A stretch of DNA of 64,000 bases from Fallopia convolvulus (lineage: Eukaryota; Streptophyta; Magnoliopsida; Caryophyllales; Polygonaceae): positions 17,924,576 to 17,988,575 of the forward strand of contig OZ024722.1 of assembly GCA_964016875.1 (NCBI GenBank). Direction: 5' to 3'. The position numbers were made by a program, and so were the translations under genes. Each line of letters opens with the position of its first letter. Within the stretch, counting starts at the first letter, position 1. Shown here in pieces: positions 54,381 through 64,000 of this stretch. The notes below the pieces were generated by a model, which saw only the letters and a program-made list of their open reading frames with translations, did no database searches and was not told the DNA's origin.

Positions 54381-55270
54381 TGGAGCTTTCTCATTGCGCC
54401 ACCTAGGATTTCGCCACATGGCAATCCTACATTAAGCCACCTCATATTTTTACACGTGTCATTTTCTTATAATTTAGACTTTATTATAAAAATTCCATGT
54501 CATATTTCACATGTCAAAATTTTCCATGTCATTCATATATTATGGACACATCATATTGTCACATAATCTACAAATTTCTATTGATTTTGCTAATTAATTT
54601 TAAATAACCCATTAAACATACATTATTCAAATCTTTCTTCTCTAAATTAAAAGTCAAATAGTAACTATGTGATTCCCGTCTTTCTACACTGACAAATTGA
54701 TGGTGGTGTATGTCCTTCATGGGAGAAGCATCTTACGACCCTTCCTACTCTAGATGGAATTGTCCATTCATTTTTCTTTGGTTTTCACCGATCGATTTGT
54801 CGCTACTCTCCATCCCCCTCCCGGTCAATCTATTGTTAATTTTCATCGTTTAATTTGGATGTGTCATTGAGATCTATCGTTACTCTTCCCCAATTCCACA
54901 CCCCATCGGAATCTCTTAATCGCATTTTTGTTTAAAACAAGTAAGATCTCTTATCTAAGTTTATGCTGGTTGCTCTCCTTGATCTCCATTCGGGCTTCGA
55001 CAAGGTTAAAAGTAAAGCTTTGTTAAACTTCCAATCTGATAATTTACTGTAAAATTTGTTTGTGTTTTGAGTAATTTAGGTTAAAAATATTTTAATTTTC
55101 ATGTGATATTTTATATTGGATTTGAACTAAAAGTAACCATGTTTTTTGGAAATTCAGTTACACATTTTGAAAATTTTACATGTAAAAATATTCTTTAACA
55201 TATTTAATTATCCTAACAACACTCCAATATACTCTAACAAAAAACTCCCATAAATATATAAAGAGACCTT

Positions 55271-55735
55271 GGGTCCGTTCGGCGGGCTTTATTTTGAGCT
55301 TATACAGCTTTATTCAAGCTTATGGTAAAAAAATAAAGTTCCAAGATGGTGTTCGGCGTTAGGAGTTGAGGGAGCTTACAAGAGCTTATACAAGCTGATG
55401 GGAGTTGAAATCTTGACCAAAAAATCAACTCCCCCCTCCGACCTTATTCAACCTTATTGTGTTTTTTCCTTCTAATGCCCTCCAAATTCAATTTAAGAAA
55501 AAAAAATCTCTAATATGTGGATATTTATAAATATACCCTTTTTGGTAATTTTACATCATCTTTTTATAAAATCAGTCTCAATCAACTCTATCTACCGAAC
55601 ACCTACATATTTTTTTTATAAAAATAAGCTAATAATTTCAACCCCTAAAATCAACTAGTAAAATCAGCATCAATCACGGAATCAGCATCAACATCAACAT
55701 CAACTCATATCAGGCTTGAAGCGCCGAACGGAGCC
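55271..55735. mobile_element. MITE with GGGTCCGTTCGGCG ends, 465 bp
   Basis: The left end GGGTCCGTTCGGCGGGCTT and right end CGCCGAACGGAGCC are inverted repeats. The interior repeats AGCTTATA.AAGCT and ATCAACATCAACATCAAC. No clear target duplication is seen. A Tourist-like or other TIR MITE is likely. Confidence 0.65.
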
Positions 55736-55788
55736 AACTTATCTTCTAATATTTTAAACTATTGTACAAAATTATTATTGTTTCAATA

Positions 55789-56476
55789 TCTATAACTATA
55801 TATTAAAGTTATACCTTTTCGAGCCACCAAGTAAATTCTGGCCCCACCATAAATTTAAAAATTAATTTTTTTATATTGATTTAGTTTTTTCATTAACATT
55901 CTTTTCAATCTATTTATGTGAAAAAAAATTTAAATTCGAAATTTAATTAAAAACTAAAGAAAAATATTCTATCTTTATATTATCTAATTATGTAAAAGAT
56001 TTATCTTAAATCAAATTTTGATAAAAAAAATTCAATATCTAGATAATTAGTTGTCTAAATTTTGAGCCATCAAGTTAATTTTGGCCCCACCTTACATTTA
56101 AAATTAATTTTTATTTATATTAATTAAGTCTATCTCATTAAAAAAATTCTATAAAAGAATAATTTTTAAAGTCAAAATTTAATTAAAAATAACAAAAATT
56201 ATTCTATCTTCATCTTTTTATCTATTTATGTAAAAAAATTATCTTAAAATAAGCTTTGATAAAAAAAATCAGTATCTAGATAATTAATTACCTAAATTGA
56301 ATTTAAAAAAAAATTATATTATATTTTTCTAATTTTCTTTTTAATATATCATTCTTAATATTAAATTTAATCATTTATATTGATTAAAAAAATTATACAT
56401 TCTACGAGCAATAAATCACTGATATTAAATTTTATATTTAAGATACTGAATCGTATGGTACGACGGGTACAACTAG
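55789..56476 (+). mobile_element. Non-autonomous Helitron copy 1, 688 bp
   Basis: Starts TCTATAACTATATATTAAAG after an A. It ends GTACGACGGGTACAACTAG at 56476 before T. It shares ends and body with 57688-58259. A second start-like block (GAGCCATCAAGTTAATTTTGG) sits inside at about 56062, suggesting an internal duplication. Confidence 0.65.
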
Positions 56477-57687
56477 TTACCAAAAAAAATGAATATACAA
56501 TCTGCCCAAAAAATACATCGAAAAGATGAGTTACGATATTACCAAAAAAAATGAATCAAAATATATACGTACAGAGATAATCTCCACAATTAAGATATAT
56601 TGTTAAGTTTCAACCAAAAAAAAAAGGATATATTGTTAAGTCAATCTTCACTGTTACCAAAGAATTATATTCAAAATATATTAAAATTTTTTGAATTTTT
56701 TTACAAAAATAAAATCCATAATTTTCTATATCCTTCTTATCCATTCCTTTTTTTAGTTTAAATTCATATTTTTTGTTAAACACATTAATTAATTAAAAAA
56801 TTGAGAATGAACATAAAATATATTACTTTTGTTAAGTGATAATAACCAATCATTTTAAACCCGTAATTTAAATTTTGAGTTTATCCTCATACAAAAATAT
56901 TTTTTTGAGACATTTTTTTATAATTATTTGACCAGATTTTAATTTTAGCTTATTGGTACACCATCAAATATAATGTAAAATATTTGTTATCAACAAATAA
57001 TATATTTTAGTTTTTTGGATATTACTATATTAGAAACGATTTGATATATTGTAATTTTTTTTTGAATGATCATATCGTAATCTAAATCACCATAATCATA
57101 AAAAAACTATAAATTATTATTATATCATAATTTCTTTTGAAAAGATTAATATCCTAATCAAAATTATATTATATTTGCACATAAAATCCTAATTATATTT
57201 GTTAGCAAATCTTTAATTTCCAATTATGATTATGATTCATCTTGAAATTTTCATTTATGATATTTTTGACAATTTATATACATATAAAGCCAGTTTAAGA
57301 TTACAATTTTCAATTATGATCTTTTGGTTATAATTTTCCATTATGTATTTTTTTGATAATCAATCAATATATTCATTACTAATAACTAAAGTCGAAGCAA
57401 TTTCTGTCACCACGTTGCGCCACATCACCCCTTTATTAAAATAATAAATTTAAATAGTTAATTATGCAAAAAAGTTATCTCTAAGTAAACATAAAGATAA
57501 AATAATATTGTAAAAATTCATTTCCAAGAAACATAAAGATAAAATAATATTAGTAGATTTGACCAATATAGATAAAAAAGCACATTATATTTATTATATT
57601 TGTAAAAGATAAATTAAAAATAAAGATAAGAAAACAAATGTACACGTGATTACATATATATCTTTGAAATAAAAATAGTCATATCTA
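56477..57687. other. AT-rich non-coding interval
   Basis: No gene, RNA gene or repeat end is recognised in this stretch of very AT-rich DNA. Confidence 0.5.
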
Positions 57688-58259
57688 TCTATATAATTTA
57701 TTAAAGTTGTAACTTTTCTAACCACCACATTAGTTATGGCACCACCTTATTTTTAAAAGAATTATTTATATTATATTCAAATTAATTCATTTCTATTTAT
57801 TTAAGTGGAAAAATTAATCCGAGTTTTAATTAAAAATAATGAAAATTATTTTATCTTTATCTTTTTATCTATTTATAAAAAAATATTTTTCTTAAATCAA
57901 TTTTTGATAAAATAAAATAATTTTTTTAAATATCTATATAATTAATTGCCTAAATTAAATTTTTATTAAAAAAGTTATATTATCTTTTCCTTAATTTCCT
58001 TTTTGAATTGTTTATGTAAATATAGAAGATTTTTTATCTTTAAAAAAATTCTATATTTTTTAATCTTTTCTTATTAATTATCTTTTTAACTTTTTATAGA
58101 AAAGATTTTTAAAGAATTGAATTTGATTAAATTTTTCTAATAATTTACACTATTTTGCATTTTTATTTATTTTTTATATTTAATTTATTAATATCATATT
58201 TATAATATATCTAAAAATTGTTGAGTCGTAGTCGTGGATGGCACGACGGGTACAGCTAG
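57688..58259 (+). mobile_element. Non-autonomous Helitron copy 2, 572 bp
   Basis: Starts TCTATATAATTTATTAAAG and ends CACGACGGGTACAGCTAG before T. Same family and orientation as copy 1: TTAAAGTT.TA.CTTTTC near the start and GGCAC/CCCCACCTTA-type words. Confidence 0.65.
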
Positions 58260-58808
58260 TTTTTTTAATTTACTATGTCCCCGTTGATATAAAAATGAGT
58301 AAAGGAAAGGGAAAGGAAATAAATTTATATGTAAAATGGTAGTGATTCTCTTTTTTTGCAAGAAAAGTGAGGGAAGCAGGGTAATCGTTAGAGGAGAATA
58401 GGTGATATGATTATCTCATGTTAGGGGGTGAGGAGAATTATCTCAAATTTTACATAAAAAATGGAGAAGGAAGGGTAATGATTACGATTTTGATCAATGA
58501 ATTATAAATTAAAAATGGACTAGATTCATACTCTTAACTATTTCCTTTCCTCAATAAATGCCAAACGAGCTCTATATGGTTTTAGAAATTCACATATAGA
58601 ATTTCTAACAAACGAGCTTTAATTTGCTTAATAATCTCTATCTTCTTAACTAGTGATGCATGGCTAAGTCACTACACTAGATAATTTTATTTATTCAGTA
58701 ACAAACTTAATATAGCATTTGACATTTATCGACCAATATGATACATTGATGTGTACAAATGTAATAAATCGACGTGATTTTCTTTTATAGGTTAAGGATT
58801 AGGGTCGT
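58260..58808. other. Non-coding interval with a decayed Tourist-like relict
   Basis: Text such as GATTATCTCATGTTAGGGGG, AGAGGAGAATAGGTGATATG and GCCAAACGAGC resembles the reverse complement of the MITE at 5620-5950. Intact ends are lost. Confidence 0.35.
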
Positions 58809-59869
58809 TGTTGGATCGTGAACGAGTTAGCAAGAGCTTGTGAACTGGCTGTTATGCTGTTCCCAAGGCAGCGGAAGGAATAATATCGCAAGTAATTAAA
58901 ACGCTGAAAGAACACAGTTCCTTATAGAGGAACCCCACTACAACCAACTAGTTGTATGGGTAAACCTCTACCTCCGCTTGGAGGATTTTGAATGACTTTC
59001 TTATTTTATTGCTTGTTCCTTAGTTACAATCAGTCAGGTTCAAACTTCTCTGTTCCTAAGAGTTCTACCTAACTCTAGCAACACTAATGAACCTTCTCAA
59101 CTGAGTTCCTAAGCGAACTACTCAATTAAAACAAGAGAGTCAAAACCTTACACCTTACAATTCAGTTCCCTTGCTCTTGGGAACTTCACCTTCACCGTCG
59201 TCGAGATCAAACACTCGCCGCCGGGGACTTCTCTTCTTCTTTCTCTTTCTCTGTTGTGGGTATTTGTGAGTTCTGGGAGAAGTACTCAATCCGAGCACTA
59301 TTCATTTGGCTTTATACTCGAGTGAACTTGGGCTTCAATCGCATCTTTCATTTTTGTCCGAAATGCCCTTTGCTTGATGCCCAAGTTGTACTTTCTTCAC
59401 ATGTGACTTCAATTTGAACTAGGTCAACTTCTTGAATTGATCGGACCCTTGGATCAATCCTGACAGTCTGCTCCTCAGACTGTGCCTTCATCCTGTCCAA
59501 GACAGGATCCCGTCATATGCGCTGATCGGTCCTTGTCCTCACATGTGAGTTCCCATGTCGTGGGAACTGTCCTCTTCAGAGTTCCTATGAGAGAAACTCT
59601 TCATCGTGTAAGCCTTTGTTCTCTGGTCATTCCTGGGAGTTCTCATTTCATGGGAACTTTTCTCTTCAGAGTTCCCTTGATGGGAACTCTTCATTGTGTG
59701 CTCCTGTGATCTTTGGTCATTCGTAGAAGTTCTTTGCTCAACCTGTGTTCCTTAGAAATACTTGATCGAAGCACATTAGTTTCCTTATAGCGTTTGTCAT
59801 TATCAAAACTCGGAGAACTGTATCGTTGTTCCGATGTTTAGAACCAGAGGTCCCAACATCGTTCCAACA
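58809..59869 (-). repeat. 3' LTR of the right Sirevirus-like element (1061 bp)
   Basis: TGTTGGATCGTGAACG to CGTTCCAACA on the plus strand. It aligns with 3181-4171. It holds several palindromic GTTCCCATG...GTGGGAAC-type units between about 59545 and 59690. Confidence 0.88.
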
Positions 59870-59885
59870 ATTTCCCCCTTTTTGA
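59870..59885 (-). promoter_or_regulatory. Polypurine tract
   Basis: The minus strand reads AAAAAGGGGGAAAT directly before the LTR start TGTTGGAACG. This primes plus-strand DNA synthesis and fixes the LTR boundary. Confidence 0.85.
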
Positions 59886-60245
59886 TGATGACAAACCTAT
59901 CACAAAAAATCAGCAAGTATTTCAAAGCATGATATGCAAATGAGTTCCTACGCGTGTTCCTAGGGAGCCATTTCTTGTGAATCACTGAGTTCGTACTTAG
60001 CTTTTTATGCAATTGTTCCCCCTTAGCTATAGCGTATTCTGTGATATCTTTTCAACTTAACTCATCTCGCATTTTTTGTCTTTCCCCATTTTGACATCAT
60101 CGAAAACAAGTAAACGCATAGATAAGGAAGGAAAAGAACACGCAATCATACTAAAAACCATTCATTACTTAAGCAATAAAAATGTACATAGGAACACAAG
60201 AGACTATTTGTGGGAATATTGAGGCTAGGAAAAAGAAGGAAAAGA

Positions 60246-62489
60246 TCATGGGCTTGGTGGGAACAGGGCATCACAAAGCCGTGTCAAGACTTTTATAAGC
60301 TTTTCCTGGCCTTTAGCAATTTGTTCTTGGTCCCTTGCCATCTTTTCTTGTTCCCTGGCTATCTTGTCGAGAGTGTTGGCAATGTGCACCAACACTTGAG
60401 TGTTCCCATCCTGAGTGCCTTCACCAGATGGCAGCCTTTCTTGTTCCTCCACTGGCTCAGAGTGCCGCATTTTGTGGACCACAGAGATGTCCAGTTCCCT
60501 ACCTATGGTGACCTCTTCCTTGGATGTGTCGTAGAGACCCTCTCTGAGCAAGAGTTTCTAGATGAGGCCAGCATAAGGGAGGGAGTGGGATTTGGAAGCC
60601 ATACACTTCTCCATGTGCCCCAGAATTTTGCGAGGAAGATTTATGGGCTTTTTGAGGAGGAAGTGGTAGAGGATGATGGCATCAGGGATGTTGATGACAA
60701 GGCGCTTCTCCTGGCGAGGGATCACCATGTTGATGATGAATTGATGAGCCAACTTGGCTATGAGGGATAGGTGATGAGTAGAGGTGCCAGTGGTGGGAAC
60801 ACGGCCCTCGTAGATCGTGTTATAGATCACCTCGCTATTGAAGTCGCCCCAGCTCTTGGTGGGCAGTTCCTGGAGGCCCTGGACAGGGACCTGTAGTTGA
60901 AGGCGGATTGTAGATGTGGTGAAGATGAAGTCATCTCCTTCGAGGGAGAGAGTTCCCTTGGTGCCGTTGTCATGGACCACAAAATGGTTGTAGAATCGGC
61001 GCACCTGAGAGGGATCAATACTCACGGCCTCACTACACATGTGGTCCCATCCTTGGGCTTTGATCAGGTCCCATAGTTGCCCTAGCCCTTCATCGACGAG
61101 CTGTCTTTCAGAGAGGATGAGTGGGGGAAGGAGCTTGCGATTCTCAGAGATATGGACTTTCTTGGGCACAGTTCCTTTCCCTTTCTTCTTGGAGTTCCCC
61201 CTAGAGACCGTAGTCTTTCCTTTTTGCTGAGGGGGGTCAGCCGCTTCGATCAGCAGTGGGCAGGTCCTTTCCTCTGGGACCTGTGCCGACACCACCATTT
61301 GTTGTTCAGGAGCAGGGATGCTGGCAAGCTCTTTGTAAGTGGGGGCCTCTTCTTCCTCTTCAGCGTCATCACTGGAGGTCCCTTCATCATTGGAGGAGGT
61401 CAGCCCTGTTTCCTCCTCGTCGTCTTCCTGACGACGACTGCTTGTCTCAGCACCGTCAGTTGGTGCTGGGTTCCCTTCTTCTTGGGCTTTGCCCCCTTGG
61501 TTTTCGGAAGGCCCTTTGAGTGCGCCTTCGAATTCTTCCTCGAGGGCCTTTAGTTGGGCTTCCTCTTCAGCAGTTCCCATCACGATGGGTGCATTGGCCT
61601 TCTGGCGAGCAAGGACTCTGATGGGGAGATTATCCTCGTCGGAGTCGAGGTCTATGGTTTTCTGGGCCGAAGAAGGTGTGGAAGGGAGTTTTAGTGTGGT
61701 GGGAGAAGAGGGAGGTAGAGGAGAATTTTGTGGAGTTGGGACCTTGGGAGTGGAAGGAGGAGGAGTAGGAGTGCGAGCCTTGGGACTGGAGGTCCCAGAG
61801 GCAGATTTTGAAGTGATGGGGGATGTGGGAATGGGTGAGGTGGGTGGGGGAACTCTGGGGGAGGAAGAGGATGGAGGAGGGTTAGTAGTTCCCTCAACCA
61901 TGGGAACAGGGGAGGAAGAGATTATCGTGGAGTCCCTGGGACCTGAGGTCTTAGAGATTGATTGGGGACGAGGGAGAAAGAGCTTCTCGACCTCGGATGG
62001 GTGAACTACGGCATAGGCGTCGGGTTTGGACAGATTAAGGACCTCCTCCATGTTGATGAGGGATTTTTTCTTTGGAATGGGGAGAGATGGGGATGAAGGA
62101 GTGGAGATTTGTGAGTGTTTGCGTTTGGAGGAGTTGTGTTTGGATTTTGAGGAGTGGTGTTTGGATTTGGAGGGATCTTTGGAAGAGTGTTTGTGTTTGG
62201 ATTATTTGGGTTTTTCGTATTTGGAAGGGGGTTCGGATCCGAAACTGTCGACGATGCGAATCGTGGAGGAAGAGGGAGGTGGAAGAGTGGAGGTCGGCGG
62301 TGCTGGAGGTTGCGCCGCCGAAGGAGGAGGAAGGAAGGGACTTACATAATTGTAAAGTCCCTCGATGAGAACATCGCGAAGAGCTTCATTTTGCTCCTTC
62401 TCGACGTCCGCCATCATGGTGAGGAAAAGGGCTTTAGGGTTGTTTTGAATCCATGCCTTCATCTCGGCATAAGAATGGGCTGGAGCCAT
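60246..62489 (-). pseudogene. Sirevirus extra ORF (envelope position), putative plant transposon protein domain, two internal stops
   Basis: A single frame from the ATG at 62489 to the stop at 60246 spans 748 codons. It is broken only by TAA (62202-62204) and TAG (60558-60560). In order it has a short N-terminal helix region (MAPAHSYAEMKAWIQ), a Pro-rich linker, a Lys/Ser/His-rich basic stretch, and a long Pro/Ser/Thr-rich and then acidic disordered region. A folded domain follows at about 61150-60560 (LSERQLVDEGLGQLWDLIKA, FYNHFVVHD, LPTKSWGDFNSEVIYNTIYE). A C-terminal coiled coil with AREQEKMARDQEQIAKGQEK ends it. The folded part resembles 'putative plant transposon protein' (PF20167-type), which is often found in this ORF. 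No signal peptide or convincing membrane segment is seen, so an envelope role is not supported here. Confidence 0.7.
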
Positions 62490-63247
62490 TGTGAATTTTC
62501 TGGGGAAGGAAAGAAGTTTGGAGCTTTTCTCGAAAGAGGGGGTGAGAGGGATGCGGAGAAGATGATTTGCAGAGGGTCAGAGATGAAGAAGTGCCCAGAA
62601 ATAGCAAATGGTGTTTTATGTGAGGAAGGGAGACGAGGGTAAAAAGGGAAGTTGAGAAAGGCCTCGATAACCGTTGGCCAATAAGAGCGGAGAGCCGTTT
62701 CAACTTCTCGAGCACGCCTCTGACATGCGTTGTTTTCTTCCAGGGGAAGTCTTTTGATTTTTTGAATGCTTGGCCCAAAACGCTTCAGAGGCTGACACAA
62801 TTTCCCATTTCCCTAGTGACGGTTCATCTTTTTAGATCCAGTGTTCCCTTGCTTGTTAGCACCAGTTCCCATGATCTCTAGAAAGGTCATATTGAGTGGA
62901 GAGGTTAGGGGAACTCACACTCAATTTTCTTTGTGAGGCCGAGAAACTCAAAAGAGAACCAGACAATTGCAACTTGATTTTGGGATAAAGAGTTTGGCTC
63001 ATGAGAAACGTTTGTCTGGTCCTTAGCTTAGGGTAGGTTTTATGATCAACCGTCATAGTGGCTTGTAGAGAGGGTTAAAGGGAACTCTGGTTGATCATTT
63101 TGGGCTAAAAGAGATAATGTTCCTCTATACATATCAAGCTCTAGACTAGTAATATGGCAAAATGAAAGCACTGAGTCCTACAGTTCCCTATCATGCATTT
63201 CTAGTTAGACTAATCAAGCATTGAGGGAGAGACAAACAGGGACTCGT
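62490..63247 (-). other. Spacer between pol and the extra ORF
   Basis: About 760 bp without a recognised protein. Short overlapping minus-strand frames at 62459-62800 and 62856-63056 are Ser/Pro-rich and look incidental. A splice acceptor or other expression signal for the extra ORF could lie here, but I see none clearly. Confidence 0.45.
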
Positions 63248-63751
63248 TTAGTTTAGAGTTATCATCCCTAGAAGCATTCGAAAACGCTGGTAGGGACGTC
63301 TGTCTAAAGCTTTGGTGAGAATGTCTGCAATTTGCTCTTCCGTTCTACAGTGTTGCATAGAGATGTTCCCATTTTCAACATTGTCACGTAGAAAATGATG
63401 CCTAATGTCTATGTGCTTAGTCCTAGAATGATGCACAGGATTTTTGGAAATGTTAATGGCACTAGTATTATCACAGAGTATAGGAACTGGGCCAAATGAC
63501 ATACCGTAATCCTGAAGTTGGGACTTGAGCCATAGTACTTGGGAATAGCATGATCCGGCAGCCACGTATTCTGCTTCAGCTGTGGAGAGTGCCACTGAAT
63601 TTTGCTTCTTGGATCCCCATGAGACTAGGCATGACCCAAGGAACTGGGCCATTCCTGATGTGCTCTTTCGATCAACTAGGTGCCCAGCAAAATCTGCATC
63701 TGTATAAGCAATGAGCTCAAGGGAACTGTTCCTTGGATACCAGAGGCACAA
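63248..63751 (-). CDS. Copia RNase H, pol C-terminus
   Basis: The frame reads LELIAYTDADFAG (first catalytic Asp), DRKSTSGMAQFLGSCLVSW, LSTAEAEYVAAG (catalytic Glu), then LCDNTSAINISKNPVHHSRTKHID and a normal C-terminal end RRPYQRFRMLLGM. All active-site positions are present. RNase H degrades the RNA strand after reverse transcription. It is separated from the preceding RT by one frameshift near 63750, which is the only lesion visible in this part of pol. Confidence 0.85.
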   Translation of the reverse strand: MCLWYPRNSSLELIAYTDADFAGHLVDRKSTSGMAQFLGSCLVSWGSKKQNSVALSTAEAEYVAAGSCYSQVLWLKSQLQDYGMSFGPVPILCDNTSAINISKNPVHHSRTKHIDIRHHFLRDNVENGNISMQHCRTEEQIADILTKALDRRPYQRFRMLLGMITLN

Positions 63752-64000
63752 TTGTCGTTCCCTTTGAGATACCTGAAAATCCTCTTCACCTCTTTTAGGT
63801 GTGATTCTTTGGGGTTAGCTTGAAAACGTGCACATAAGCACACTGAGAACATGATGTCAGGCCTACTAGCAGTTAAGTATAGGAGAGAGCCAATCATACC
63901 TCTGAAGTTCCTTTGATCGACACTTACCCCTGTTTCATCGGCATTTAGCCTGGAGTTTGGTGAGATGGGAGTGTCGATGGGCCTTGAGTGGTCCATCCCA
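63752..64000 (-). pseudogene. Copia reverse transcriptase, C-terminal end (runs off the window)
   Basis: MDHSRPIDTPISPNSRL and YRGMIGSLLYL-like text (NFRGMIGSLLYLTASRPDIM, FSVCLCARFQ, HLKEVKRIFRYLKG) form the usual RT-to-RNase H connection of Copia. A one-base loss after RYLKGNDN moves the frame into RNase H. The catalytic YVDD box lies beyond the right edge. Confidence 0.8.

Larger units (their letters stand above)
58809..64000 (-). mobile_element. Sirevirus-like Ty1/Copia retrotransposon, 3' half
   Basis: Reading leftwards come the RT end, RNase H, a large extra ORF, the PPT and the 3' LTR. Its LTR is the same family as the one at 3181-4171. Copia elements with an extra ORF between RNase H and the 3' LTR are the hallmark of Sireviruses. 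GTCGT at 58804-58808 is the outer flank. The element continues beyond the right edge. Confidence 0.85.

Noticed and set aside
61039..62642. Plus-strand ORFs opposite the Sirevirus extra ORF
   Set aside because: Low-complexity mirror frames (Gly, Glu, Val runs) of the Pro/Ser/Thr-rich minus-strand protein.
1..64000. Left and right Sirevirus halves as one element
   Set aside because: The left half runs off the left edge in the 3' direction and the right half runs off the right edge in the 5' direction. Each has its own LTR facing the interior, so they are two elements.

Overview
This is plant nuclear DNA, almost certainly from a eudicot with a repeat-rich genome. The evidence is nested LTR retrotransposons of plant lineages, Tourist-, Stowaway-, hAT- and Mutator-like small DNA transposons, a tRNA-derived SINE, Helitrons, and one host gene with a spliceosomal intron that encodes a plant-specific DUF4408/DUF761 protein. 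The species cannot be named from the sequence.

Layout. 1-4171: 5' half of a Sirevirus-like Copia element on the minus strand (integrase, protease, Gag, PBS, 5' LTR). 4172-7946: non-coding DNA with a Tourist-like MITE and a hAT-like element. 7947-10216: the only clear host gene, minus strand, two exons, with a Helitron in its intron. 11452-11565: a short fragment resembling plant small acidic proteins. 13685-26340: a degraded Tat-like Gypsy element on the minus strand. It has an integrase, two tandem-repeat arrays, and a convergent, intron-containing extra ORF on the opposite strand with its own TATA box. That ORF was later broken by a gag-only LTR element (14988-18745), a MITE and a solo LTR. 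26645-26802: a SINE. 27503-31080: a degraded Copia element with its own nested insertions. 31719-32966: a Sirevirus-type solo LTR inside one copy of a tandem duplication. 34659-39489: a non-autonomous Gypsy element with gag and protease but no RT, full of CCGCGATCGCGG-type palindromes that encode RDRG peptides. 39574-42788: a short-LTR element with no recognisable protein. 42789-58808: AT-rich, gene-poor DNA with MITEs and a run of Helitron ends. 58809-64000: 3' half of a second Sirevirus-like element on the minus strand (RT end, RNase H, envelope-position ORF, PPT, 3' LTR).

How the parts work together. Most coding capacity belongs to retroelements and most of it is broken by stops or frameshifts. 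Several elements are complete as DNA, with paired LTRs and target-site duplications, yet lack polymerase; they would depend on enzymes from related elements. Target-site duplications and restored reading frames give an order of insertion: Tat element, then the solo LTR, MITE and gag-only element inside it; and Copia element, then a solo LTR in its RT and a hAT element in its LTR. The two Sirevirus halves are separate elements in the same orientation that flank the whole interior.
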